A program made the position numbers and the translations under genes. The notes below the pieces were generated by a model. It saw only the letters and a program-made list of their open reading frames with translations, was not told the DNA's origin and did no database searches. A DNA stretch of 64,000 nucleotides from Sterolibacterium sp. (GTDB lineage: Bacteria; Pseudomonadota; Gammaproteobacteria; Burkholderiales; Rhodocyclaceae), in NCBI GenBank assembly GCA_019105045.1, contig JAHRWT010000091.1, forward strand, positions 1-64,000, given 5' to 3'. Of this stretch, positions 37,850-47,442 are shown one piece after another; position 1 is the stretch's first letter, and every line of letters starts with the position of its first letter.

Positions 37850-39979
37850 ATGAAACGCCTATTCAATTTTTTCCGCCGCCTGCTGTCCCGGCCGCCCAAG
37901 GGTACCGATCCACTGCACGATGCACTGGAAAGTTTCCGCCAACCCGAAGCCAACACGCTGGAGTTGCTGCGTCGTCTGGTGGGTGTGCTGCGCCCCGGAA
38001 ATCGCCGCGACGACTTCATCCTGCGTTACCGGCGGATGCTCGACCGGCTGGATGCCGATCCCGAGTTGCGCGCTGCCTTCCGCCGCCATGTCATCCACTT
38101 CGTCGCCGAACGGCGGCTGATCACTTTCTTCACCGACAGCGGCATCCTGCCGGGCACGGGTTTCTTTTCCGAATGGGGACGCATACTCGGCAGCCGGCTG
38201 TTGCCGGAAGTCAGCGATGAGCGCCGCCTGAAGGACTGCCTGCAACTGATTTACGACCGGCCCAATGACTGGCTATGGCTGGAACAGATTCCTGAAGATT
38301 GCTCGCAGCGTTTCTGGCGTCTGATCACCACGGCCAGCGAACTGCACGATGTTGGCTGGCGTCCAATACAGGAACAGATGCTCGATGCCGTGCTGCTGCT
38401 GGCCCACCGCATCAGCGGTCTGGGTGTGGATAGTGAATTGATGCGGGCCTCCACCAATTTCGACGACAATCTGCCGCGCTTCGTGGCGCTCTCGGCCGAA
38501 GCGCTGGATTTCGTCAATGCCTATCGCAAGTCGCTGGATGATGCCAGCGTCTCGGCGGATGATGGCAAGCAATTGATGGTCATCACCGATCAGTGCATGG
38601 AAACCCTGCAGCGCATCCGCAAGCGCGCCCGCAGCATCGGTACCAGCCTGCATCTGTCCTATCTGCTGGTGCGCAGCCAGCAAAGCCTGGAACGTCTGCA
38701 AGAACTGGTGACCATCCTCACCGCCAGCCAGCAGGCCGCCTTCGGCCCCGAAGCGCTGAATGCCTGGGGAGAGTTCGCCCGCACGGCCTTTCTGGCGCAG
38801 ACCCGGCGCAACAGTCTGGGCTTCTATCTAAGCCAGCTCTCCAGCCTGCTGGCCGTGCGCGTCACCGAAAACGCCGCCAGCTCGGGCGAGCATTACATCT
38901 GCGAAACCGCCAGCGATTACCGCCACATGTGGTGGTCCGCCGGTGGTGCGGGGGTTTTCATCGCCATCATGGCCTTGCTGAAAATCATGGCCGGCCCGCT
39001 CGATCTGTCGCTGTTCAATCGCGCCTTCATCTACAGCATGATCTATGGCCTGGGTTTCGTCATCATCTACCTGCTGGGCATGACCGTGGCGACCAAGCAG
39101 CCGGCCATGACGGCGCAGACGCTGGCCGGCCTGCTCGGCGACCTGAAGCTCAACCGCAATGCGGACATGGAACGTCTGGTCGATGTGATTGCCGCAGTCT
39201 GCCGCAGCCAGATGGCCGCCATTGCCGGCAACGTCATGGTTGCCGTGCCGGTGGCCATTGCCTTGAGCTACGGCCTGGGCAACTGGCTGGGCAGCCCGTT
39301 GATCAGCCGCGACCAGGGCGCGCATTTGTTGAACGACCTGGATATTTTTTCCTGGGCGGTACCCCATGCGGCCATCGCTGGCTTCTATCTGTACCTGTCC
39401 GGCCTGATCAGCGGTTATTTCGACAACCGCGCGGCCTACGCCAACATCGGCTTGCGCGTGGCCCGCCTGCGCTGGCTGAAAAAACTGCTGGGCAGCAACC
39501 CGGCGCACGCGCAAAAAGTCGGCACCTATCTGGAAAACCACCTCGGCGGCATCATGGGAAATTTTCTTTTCGGCTGCATGTTGGGCTCGACCGGCGTAAT
39601 CGGCATCATCCTCGGTCTGCCGATCGACATTCGCCATATCGCGTTTTCCTCGGCCAACTTCGGCTACACCCTGGTCGGTTATGGCTTTGATCTGTCGCCC
39701 GCGCTGATTGCCTGGGGCATCCTCGGTTTTCTGACTTTCGGCTGCACCAACCTGCTGGTGAGTTTCACCCTGGCCCTGCGCACCGCCATGCGCGCCCGCG
39801 ACATCCATTTCGACCACAGCGGCCCGCTGGCCGATGCCCTCTGGCAACGCCTGCGCAAAAATCCGCGCTGCTTCGTGCTGCCACCACGCGCACAGACTGC
39901 CGCCGAGCCGCCTGCACCAACACCATCGGCGCCGGCCACGCCGTCCGCCGCCTCGCCGACACCGCCGGCCAGCAGCTAG
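37850..39979 (+). CDS. Gcr-type 'site-specific recombinase' family protein (predicted integral membrane protein)
   Basis: N-terminal RRLITFFTDSGILPGTGFFSEWGRILGSRLLPE and C-terminal multi-TM regions, resembling the Neisseria Gcr / SpecificRecomb family. Confidence 0.8.
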   Translation: MKRLFNFFRRLLSRPPKGTDPLHDALESFRQPEANTLELLRRLVGVLRPGNRRDDFILRYRRMLDRLDADPELRAAFRRHVIHFVAERRLITFFTDSGILPGTGFFSEWGRILGSRLLPEVSDERRLKDCLQLIYDRPNDWLWLEQIPEDCSQRFWRLITTASELHDVGWRPIQEQMLDAVLLLAHRISGLGVDSELMRASTNFDDNLPRFVALSAEALDFVNAYRKSLDDASVSADDGKQLMVITDQCMETLQRIRKRARSIGTSLHLSYLLVRSQQSLERLQELVTILTASQQAAFGPEALNAWGEFARTAFLAQTRRNSLGFYLSQLSSLLAVRVTENAASSGEHYICETASDYRHMWWSAGGAGVFIAIMALLKIMAGPLDLSLFNRAFIYSMIYGLGFVIIYLLGMTVATKQPAMTAQTLAGLLGDLKLNRNADMERLVDVIAAVCRSQMAAIAGNVMVAVPVAIALSYGLGNWLGSPLISRDQGAHLLNDLDIFSWAVPHAAIAGFYLYLSGLISGYFDNRAAYANIGLRVARLRWLKKLLGSNPAHAQKVGTYLENHLGGIMGNFLFGCMLGSTGVIGIILGLPIDIRHIAFSSANFGYTLVGYGFDLSPALIAWGILGFLTFGCTNLLVSFTLALRTAMRARDIHFDHSGPLADALWQRLRKNPRCFVLPPRAQTAAEPPAPTPSAPATPSAASPTPPASS

Positions 39980-40000
39980 TGACCGAAAAGTGCGGCCATC

Positions 40001-41836
40001 ATGCGCATCGGCTCGTCTTCATTCCAATGGACCCTGCGGACACTCCGGCGCGGACTGCCCTGGCTGATCGTACTGCTGGCCCTGCCCGCCCCCGCGCTGG
40101 CCAGAATCGAACTGGATGCCGCACCGGAAATCGTCCAGCTGATTGCGCCGCATCTACCCGAAGAAACCATGAGCACGCGCCGGCTGCGCAACCTGGTTGA
40201 AGAAATTCTCGCCACCGAAGGCTATTTCAATGCCCAGTTGAATTTCACCCGACCGGCTGACGACGAACGCGGCGGGCCGCCCCTGCGACTGACCATCGAG
40301 ACGGGGCCGCGCACCCGGATCAGCCATGTCGCTATCCGCATCGACGGCCCGCTTGCCGCCGTCCGCCGCGAAAAACTGCTGGCCGACTGGCGCCTGCCGG
40401 TGGGCCAGCCTTTCCGCCAGGCGACCTGGAACGATGCCAAGCAAGCCCTGCTGGCGCAACTGCTGGCGGAGGACCATCCCGCAGGCCGTCTGCTCGACAG
40501 CCAGGCGCAGATTGATGCCGACACACAAACCGCGACACTGACCCTGCATTACGACAGCGGGCCGCGCTATCTCTACGCGCAGTCACCACTCGTCATCAGC
40601 GGTCTGACCCGTTACCCGCCTTCGCTGATCGCGCACTACAACCGCAACATCCAGCCAGGCGCGCGCTATCGCGCTGCCGATCTTGACCAATTGCAGGCCG
40701 CCCTGCAGGCCAGCCCCTACTTCAGCCGCGCCGAAGTCAGGCTGCAACGCGACCACACGCCGGCAGACGATGCTGGCGATGCGGCATCTGCCGACGCATC
40801 CGTGGATACGGTGAGGGCTGCCGTGGCCGATGCCGCAACGGGCAGCGCGCCGGAGCCGGATAGCCTGCCCGCCATCGTCAGCGTGAGCCTGCATGAAAAA
40901 CCAGCGCATCGCATCAGTCTGGGCGCTGGCGCAAGTTCCAACACCGGTCTGCGCGGCGAGTTCGCCTATGCCACACCAAATTTCGCCAACCAGGCCTGGG
41001 ATCTGCAAAGCGGTCTGCGTCTGGAGCAAAAACGCCAGCTGCTCTACGCCGACATCTTCCTGCCCCCCGATGCCCACAACCGCCGCCTCAGCCTGGGCGT
41101 GCTGCATGAAATCAGCGATATTCAGGGATTGCGCACCGTGCGCCAGGCCATCGGCGCGCAGGCACAGCAGCGGCGCGGCAGCATCGAACAACTGTTCTCG
41201 CTCAACTGGCAACAGGAACGCCGCGCCCCGGAAGGTGCTGCCGCGCGCACCAACCATGCCCTCATCCCCAACCTGATGTGGACCTGGCGCCGACTCGACA
41301 GCCTCATCGAACCGCGCGCGGGCACCGTGATCCAGGCCCAGGCCGGCGGCGCCTTGCGTGGTCTGCTCTCTGATACCAATTTCCTGCGTCTTGCCGCCCG
41401 CATCCAGCACTATCTGCCCATCGGACAGCGCGACCAGCTGCTGCTGCGCGGCGAACTCGGCCACACCCGGGCGGGCGCCAGCCAGCGCATACCGCAGGAC
41501 TACCTGTTCCGCACCGGCGGTGCGGGCACGCTGCGCGGTTATGCCTATCAAAGTCTGGGCATCAAAGAAGGCTCGGCCACCGTGGGCGGCCGTTATCTGG
41601 GTCTGCTCAGTGTCGAATACACTCACTGGCTGGCCGATGAATGGCGCGACTGGGGCATTGCCGGTTTCGTCGATGCCGGCAATGTCAGCAATTCATGGAG
41701 CGATTTTCGTTATGCAGTGGGCTATGGTCTGGGTGCGCGCTGGCGCAGTCCGGCCGGGCCGATCGGCGCCGATCTTGCCTATGGTCAGCGCAACCATAGT
41801 CTGCAGCTGCACTTTTCCCTGGCCATCCCTTTCTGA
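40001..41836 (+). CDS. tamA: Translocation and assembly module TamA (Omp85 family)
   Basis: POTRA-like N terminus; C-terminal Omp85 barrel (RTGGAGTLRGYAYQSLG, GIAGFVDAGNVSNSWSDFRYAVGYGLGARWRSPAGPIGADLAYG); upstream of tamB. Confidence 0.93.
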   Translation: MRIGSSSFQWTLRTLRRGLPWLIVLLALPAPALARIELDAAPEIVQLIAPHLPEETMSTRRLRNLVEEILATEGYFNAQLNFTRPADDERGGPPLRLTIETGPRTRISHVAIRIDGPLAAVRREKLLADWRLPVGQPFRQATWNDAKQALLAQLLAEDHPAGRLLDSQAQIDADTQTATLTLHYDSGPRYLYAQSPLVISGLTRYPPSLIAHYNRNIQPGARYRAADLDQLQAALQASPYFSRAEVRLQRDHTPADDAGDAASADASVDTVRAAVADAATGSAPEPDSLPAIVSVSLHEKPAHRISLGAGASSNTGLRGEFAYATPNFANQAWDLQSGLRLEQKRQLLYADIFLPPDAHNRRLSLGVLHEISDIQGLRTVRQAIGAQAQQRRGSIEQLFSLNWQQERRAPEGAAARTNHALIPNLMWTWRRLDSLIEPRAGTVIQAQAGGALRGLLSDTNFLRLAARIQHYLPIGQRDQLLLRGELGHTRAGASQRIPQDYLFRTGGAGTLRGYAYQSLGIKEGSATVGGRYLGLLSVEYTHWLADEWRDWGIAGFVDAGNVSNSWSDFRYAVGYGLGARWRSPAGPIGADLAYGQRNHSLQLHFSLAIPF

Positions 41837-44800
41837 TGCCCGCCCTCATGCGCCGCCTTGCCGGTCTTGTGCTCATCCTCGCGCTGCTGACCAGCGCTCT
41901 GGCCGCCTGGCTGCTGGCCAGCGAAGCCGGTCTGCAGACCGCACTCCGCGTGGCGCAGCAGTTTGTGCCAAGCTTGCAGGCCACCGGCGCACGCGGCAGG
42001 CTGCTTGGGCCGATCCATATCGAACACCTGCGCTGGCAAGCCGCAGATAACGGCTGGCAACTGGCCATCGACGAGCTCCAGCTGGACTGGTCGCCCGGCG
42101 CCCTGCTGCGCGCCACGCCCCGCCTGGCCATCCGCAAACTGCTGGCGTCACGACTCACAGTCCATCTGGCGAATGACGACACGCCGGCCAGCCTGCCCGA
42201 AGATTTGCGGCCGCCCCTGCCCATACAGATCGAACAACTCAAACTGGCCGCGCTGTATCTGGATGAGCATCTGCTGGCGAGGACAATCGAGATGCGCCTG
42301 CACAGCGATGCCGCGCAGCACCGTATCGATCGGCTGTCATTCAGCCATGACACACTGGCGGTCAGCCTCGACAAAGCCTTGCAACTGGCCAGCCGGCCAC
42401 CTTTTGCCCTCCGTGGTGCAATCCTGCTCCAGGGACAGCTGGAGGCCCACCCGCTGACATTGGCCATCGCCGCCAGCGGCACGCTCGAACGCATCGACCT
42501 CAAACTGCTGGCCGATGCCAGCGCCCAATCCGGCACGGCGACCGGCCACCCGCCCGCCCAGCCACTGCACGGTCAAGGACAACTGCTGCTGACACCGTTT
42601 GCCGCGCAACCATTTGCCCGCGCGCAACTGCATTTCACGCAGCTCAATCCCGCCGCCTGGCAGGTCGACGCCCCGCAGGCGCTGCTCGCGCTGCAGCTCG
42701 AACTGGCCCCGCAAGACGCGGCCATTGCCGGCAGTTTCAGACTCGACAATAGCCAGCCCGGCCCGCTCGATAGCCAGCATATTCCCCTGCACAGCCTCAG
42801 CGGCCAACTGCACTGGCAAGCCGAACGGCTCCACTTCAGCGAGCTGCTGGCCAGGCTGCCGGACAGTGGCGAACTGACAGGACAGGCCGACTGGCAGACA
42901 GACAGGCAACAATTGCAACTTGACCTGCGCGCCCGCCAGCTGAATGCCCAGAAAATTCTCGGTATGCTGCAGCCCAGCCGGCTGAACGGCATCCTCCAGG
43001 CCACACTCGCCCGCCAGCAGCAAAGCCTGCATCTCGATCTGCGCGATGCGCACATGCAACTGCTGGCCGACGCCCGACGCGACGAACAGCAACTCGACAT
43101 CCGCCAGCTGCACCTGCAGGCCGGCCGCGCCGCACTGCAATTGCACGGTGCGCTGGGGCTGGCCACACCACGCCGATTTTCGCTGGCTGGCGAACTTCGA
43201 CAATTCGATCCGGCCGCTTTCGTCACACTTGCCGGCTGGCCGGCCATTCACCTCAATGCCCGACTGCAGGCCAGCGGCCAACTGCAACCCCAACCCCGGA
43301 TCAACGCGCAACTTGCCTTGCACGACAGCCAGTTCGCCAATCAAGCCCTGGCAGGTCAGGCCCGTCTCGATCTGGCCTGGCCAATCATTGCCGATGCAGC
43401 GATCGACCTGAGCGCCGGCAGCAACCGACTGCGCGTACGCGGCAACTACGGCACGGCCGACAGTCATCTGCAACTATCGTTGCAGGCACCGCAACTGGCC
43501 GCTTACGGCATCGAAGGTGGTCTGCACGGACAGGCCGAGGTGCGCGGCAGCCCGCAGCAGGCGACGCTGAACCTGCAATTGCACAGCGAACGTCTGGGCT
43601 GGCCGGAAAAATTCCAGCTGGCCGGACTGGCGCTGCAATTGCAGGCGGGACGACAGAGCGATGCGCCGCTGGCGCTCGAATTCACCCTGGACCGGCTCGA
43701 CCTGCCCGAGCGGGCCGCCTTGTTGCGGCAACTGCAACTACACGCCAGCGGCAATCCTGGCGCGCATCAACTGCGGATCAGCGGCAACCTGGCCGACGGC
43801 AACCATCTGCAACTGCGCGCCCATGGCGGTTGGTCGGCCAGACAGCAGACCTGGCAGGGCGAACTGCAGGAAGCCCGCCTGCAGGGCAAGGAGCGCAGCC
43901 GCAATTTTCGTCTGCTGCAGGCCGCACCGCTGCAGCTGGCCTTGCAAAAAAACAGCTGGCAACTGGGCCCACTGCAACTGGCAGGTGAAACCCTCGACTG
44001 GCAAGCCAGCCTGCACGCCGAGAACACCGGTCGCCAGCTTCACGCCACGCTGCAAGCCACAGGCAGCCGCCTGGGACAGCTCGACGGCCAGCTGCAGGCC
44101 CGTATGCAGGATCTCTGGCATATCGCCGGCAAGGAACCCTGGCAGGCCCGGCTGCGCAGCGACATCAGCGATCTGAGCTGGCTGGCGGAACTGATCGGCG
44201 AAGGCTGGCAGAGCGCAGGCCGCCTGCACGGCGAACTGCAGCTGGGCGGCACCCCACAGCAGCCCAGCGGCAGCGGACAGATTCGTGGCGAACAACTGGC
44301 CTTGCAACTGCCCGAGCAAGGTCTGCAACTCGCACGCGGCGAGTTGCTGGCCGAACTGCAGGACAATTTGCTGCGCATCCGCCGCTTCGCTTTCGACAGC
44401 CCCTTGCAACCGGCTCCACGCACTCTGCTGCGTGGCAGCAGCAAGGCTGCCATCGAAGCACTGACCAGCCGCCCCGGCCGGCTGGAAATCAGCGGCGAAA
44501 TACCACTGGCTTCACTGGCCCCCGCACCCGCATCACCCCGCCTGGCGGCAGCCCAGCAAAAGAGCTGGCTGGATGTCCGACTCGAACGACTGGGAGCCTG
44601 GCAGCGCAGCGACCAGTGGCTATTGCTTTCCGGCAATGGCCGCCTGTCATGGCAGGCCGGCACACTGGGCGCACGGGGACAACTGCGGGCCGATGCCGGC
44701 TACTGGCAGCTGGCAGGCGCCGGCACGCCGCGTCTGTCGGACGATGTCACGATCACGCGCCCCGGCGACCCTGCAGCCACGCCGCCTTTCCGGCCACGCC

Positions 44801-45588
44801 TGGATGTCGATATCCAGGCCGATCTGGGCCCGCATTTCCTGTTCAACGGGGCCGGTTTGAGCAGTCACCTGGCCGGCACGCTGCGCCTCAGTGCCACAGG
44901 CCGCGACATGCCCCGCGCCAGCGGCAGCATCCATACCCGGGAAGGCCGTTTTACGGCCTACGGTCAAACGCTGGCGCTCGACCGAGGCATTCTTCGCTTT
45001 GATGGCCTGCTCGACAATCCCGGCCTCGACATACGCGCCACGCGCAAGGAGCTGAGCGTGGATGCCGGCGTACAGGTCAGCGGCACGGCGCAAAAACCAC
45101 TGGTTCGCCTGATTTCCGACCCCGAGCTGCCAGAAACCGAAAAACTCGCCTGGCTGGTACTTGGCCACGGCTCGGAACAAATGAGCATGAGCGATGCCAC
45201 CACCTTGCTGGCCGCCGCCGGTGATCTGCTGGGCAATGATGCCGGCAATCTCATGCAGCAGATACGCCACCGCTTTGGCGTGGATGAACTCGGCATCCGC
45301 CAGGGCAGCCTCGATGGGCAGCGCCAGGCCACCAGCCGCCTCACCGGCAATGGCAACACGCCAGCCGCAACCGATCAGCAGATTTTCACTGTCGGCAAAC
45401 GCCTGTCCTCGCATGTCCTGCTGTCTTATGAACAGGTTCTCGGCAAGGCCGAAAGCATCGTCAAGCTGACCGTCAGCCTCGGCCGCCACCTCGCTCTCAT
45501 CGGCCGGGCCGGCAGCGACAACGCGCTCGACATTTTCTATACCCTGAGCTTTGGCCAACCGGCCAGGCCCGCAGACGACAACCGCTAG
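41836..45588 (+). CDS. tamB: Translocation and assembly module TamB (DUF490/AsmA-like)
   Basis: 1250 aa with N-terminal signal anchor; C-terminal LTVSLGRHLALIGRAGSDNALDIFYTLSFGQ; overlaps tamA stop. Confidence 0.93.
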   Translation: MPALMRRLAGLVLILALLTSALAAWLLASEAGLQTALRVAQQFVPSLQATGARGRLLGPIHIEHLRWQAADNGWQLAIDELQLDWSPGALLRATPRLAIRKLLASRLTVHLANDDTPASLPEDLRPPLPIQIEQLKLAALYLDEHLLARTIEMRLHSDAAQHRIDRLSFSHDTLAVSLDKALQLASRPPFALRGAILLQGQLEAHPLTLAIAASGTLERIDLKLLADASAQSGTATGHPPAQPLHGQGQLLLTPFAAQPFARAQLHFTQLNPAAWQVDAPQALLALQLELAPQDAAIAGSFRLDNSQPGPLDSQHIPLHSLSGQLHWQAERLHFSELLARLPDSGELTGQADWQTDRQQLQLDLRARQLNAQKILGMLQPSRLNGILQATLARQQQSLHLDLRDAHMQLLADARRDEQQLDIRQLHLQAGRAALQLHGALGLATPRRFSLAGELRQFDPAAFVTLAGWPAIHLNARLQASGQLQPQPRINAQLALHDSQFANQALAGQARLDLAWPIIADAAIDLSAGSNRLRVRGNYGTADSHLQLSLQAPQLAAYGIEGGLHGQAEVRGSPQQATLNLQLHSERLGWPEKFQLAGLALQLQAGRQSDAPLALEFTLDRLDLPERAALLRQLQLHASGNPGAHQLRISGNLADGNHLQLRAHGGWSARQQTWQGELQEARLQGKERSRNFRLLQAAPLQLALQKNSWQLGPLQLAGETLDWQASLHAENTGRQLHATLQATGSRLGQLDGQLQARMQDLWHIAGKEPWQARLRSDISDLSWLAELIGEGWQSAGRLHGELQLGGTPQQPSGSGQIRGEQLALQLPEQGLQLARGELLAELQDNLLRIRRFAFDSPLQPAPRTLLRGSSKAAIEALTSRPGRLEISGEIPLASLAPAPASPRLAAAQQKSWLDVRLERLGAWQRSDQWLLLSGNGRLSWQAGTLGARGQLRADAGYWQLAGAGTPRLSDDVTITRPGDPAATPPFRPRLDVDIQADLGPHFLFNGAGLSSHLAGTLRLSATGRDMPRASGSIHTREGRFTAYGQTLALDRGILRFDGLLDNPGLDIRATRKELSVDAGVQVSGTAQKPLVRLISDPELPETEKLAWLVLGHGSEQMSMSDATTLLAAAGDLLGNDAGNLMQQIRHRFGVDELGIRQGSLDGQRQATSRLTGNGNTPAATDQQIFTVGKRLSSHVLLSYEQVLGKAESIVKLTVSLGRHLALIGRAGSDNALDIFYTLSFGQPARPADDNR

Positions 45589-45785
45589 CGGCCACTCGGG
45601 CAGCACAGCGGGACCTGCCGTTCAGGCGATCAATTGATCGCCTGGACACCGTGCGGCAAATCGTCCGCTGCCTTTTACCCCCGGAAACTTCACGCATACC
45701 GTCTTGCCCCTCATCATTTGACGCATTCCGGTGGCTTCGCTAAGATTCGCCGCTTTCCTGACTGGCTGACGCTGCCCTCTGGGCC

Positions 45786-47378
45786 ATGACTTTTCCGCCC
45801 ATCAAGCGCCTGACTCCCCGCTCGCTGTTTCGCTGCCTGGTTTTCTGCCTGCTGTCCGGCGCACTGTGCGCACAGGCCGAAACCCCGCTGCCCAATGCGC
45901 AGCCGGCAAGCAACAAGGCCCCCATCACAACGGCCAGGCGACTGCCGGTTCAACCGCTTGCCCCCGAACTGCAACTGGATAACGAACTGGAACTGTCGGC
46001 GCCGGCCACGCCGTCCTTCCTGACGCCCGCCCCACCCCACAGCCTGAATCTTCCGCTGCAGCAACCGGCCGTACAGCCGGCAACCAATCTGCGGGCCATC
46101 AACAATCCACCGCTGGAAATGCACAATGCCCTGCCGCATCTGGAAACCATCGACCTGACTGCGCATCAGGCCGATCTCTGGCAGCGCGTGCGCAACGGTT
46201 TTTCCATGGCGGACCTGGACAGCCCGCTGGTTGCCGAACGCCAGGCCTGGTATCTGAACCGCCCGGAAATGCTCAAGGAACTCCTGCGACGCAGCCGGCC
46301 TTATCTCTACTTCATCGTCGGCGAACTGGAAAAACGCGGTATGCCGACCGAACTGGCCCTGCTGCCCATGGTGGAAAGCGCCTACAACCCGATGGCCTAT
46401 TCATCCGCCCGGGCCGCCGGGCTGTGGCAGTTCATTCCATCGACCGGCAAGAATTACAGCCTGCGCCAGGACTGGTGGCATGACCAGCGCCGCGACATCA
46501 TTGCCTCCACCGGTGCTGCGCTCGATTATCTGCAGAACATTTACGAAATGCACGGCGACTGGCATCTGGCCCTGGCTTCCTACAACTGGGGTGAATTTGC
46601 CGTGGCGCGTGCCATCAGCCGCAATCTGGCCCAGGGACTGCCAGCTGATTACGCCAGTCTGCGAATGCCCGATGAAACACGCTATTACGTGCCCAAACTA
46701 CAGGCGCTGAAAAACATCATCGCCGATCCAACCCTGTTCGGCATGACAATCGAGCCGATTCCCAACCAGCCCTACTTCGACACGGTGGACAAGCCGGCCA
46801 GCATGGACATCAGCCTGGCCGCCAAGCTGGCAGAAATGCCACTCAGCGAATTCATTGCCCTGAATCCGGCCTACAACCGGCCAGTCATGCCGGAAAACAC
46901 CGACACGCCCATCGTCCTGCCCACCGAAAAAGTCGCCACATTCCTGCTCAATCTCGAACGTCACGAAGCCAGCGAAAAACCATTGAGCAACTGGACCACC
47001 CATGTGCTGAAAAAAGGTGAATCGCTCGACCGCATCGCTGCGCGCTTTCACATCAGCACCGCGCGGCTTCGCCAGATCAACGGCATTGGCGGGCGTACCC
47101 GCGTGCATCCGGGCACCCGGCTGCTGGTGCCCGGCGCAGGCGCCCAGCTGACCCAGGAAGTGCTGAATGACTTCAAGGCACCGGCCGAACCCACCCGCGC
47201 GGCGCGCGGCAAATCAACTGCCACCGGCAAGGCCAAGGCCAAGGCCAGAAGCAAGCAGGCACGAACCAGACAACCCAAGGCAAACAAATCCGCCAAGTCA
47301 GGCAACAAATCAGTCAGCAAGGCGAGAAGCAAAAAATCTCCCAAACGTGCGGCCAGCAAAACGCGCAAAAAACGCTGA
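45786..47378 (+). CDS. mltD: Membrane-bound lytic murein transglycosylase D (SLT plus LysM) with Lys/Ala/Arg-rich tail
   Basis: GMPTELALLPMVESAYNPMAYSSARAAGLWQFIPSTGKNYSL SLT domain; LysM THVLKKGESLDRIAARFHISTARLRQIN; K/A/R-rich C terminus. Confidence 0.93.
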   Translation: MTFPPIKRLTPRSLFRCLVFCLLSGALCAQAETPLPNAQPASNKAPITTARRLPVQPLAPELQLDNELELSAPATPSFLTPAPPHSLNLPLQQPAVQPATNLRAINNPPLEMHNALPHLETIDLTAHQADLWQRVRNGFSMADLDSPLVAERQAWYLNRPEMLKELLRRSRPYLYFIVGELEKRGMPTELALLPMVESAYNPMAYSSARAAGLWQFIPSTGKNYSLRQDWWHDQRRDIIASTGAALDYLQNIYEMHGDWHLALASYNWGEFAVARAISRNLAQGLPADYASLRMPDETRYYVPKLQALKNIIADPTLFGMTIEPIPNQPYFDTVDKPASMDISLAAKLAEMPLSEFIALNPAYNRPVMPENTDTPIVLPTEKVATFLLNLERHEASEKPLSNWTTHVLKKGESLDRIAARFHISTARLRQINGIGGRTRVHPGTRLLVPGAGAQLTQEVLNDFKAPAEPTRAARGKSTATGKAKAKARSKQARTRQPKANKSAKSGNKSVSKARSKKSPKRAASKTRKKR

Positions 47379-47442
47379 ACCCTTACGGCTTCGGCTGCCA
47401 CGTCCAGGCAGTTTCAACAGCACTCATGACGAGGAGCACGCG

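Noticed and set aside
37850-39979. Mobile-element recombinase
   Set aside because: Despite the family name there is no integrase/resolvase catalytic motif, no att-like repeats or IS ends; better read as a membrane protein.
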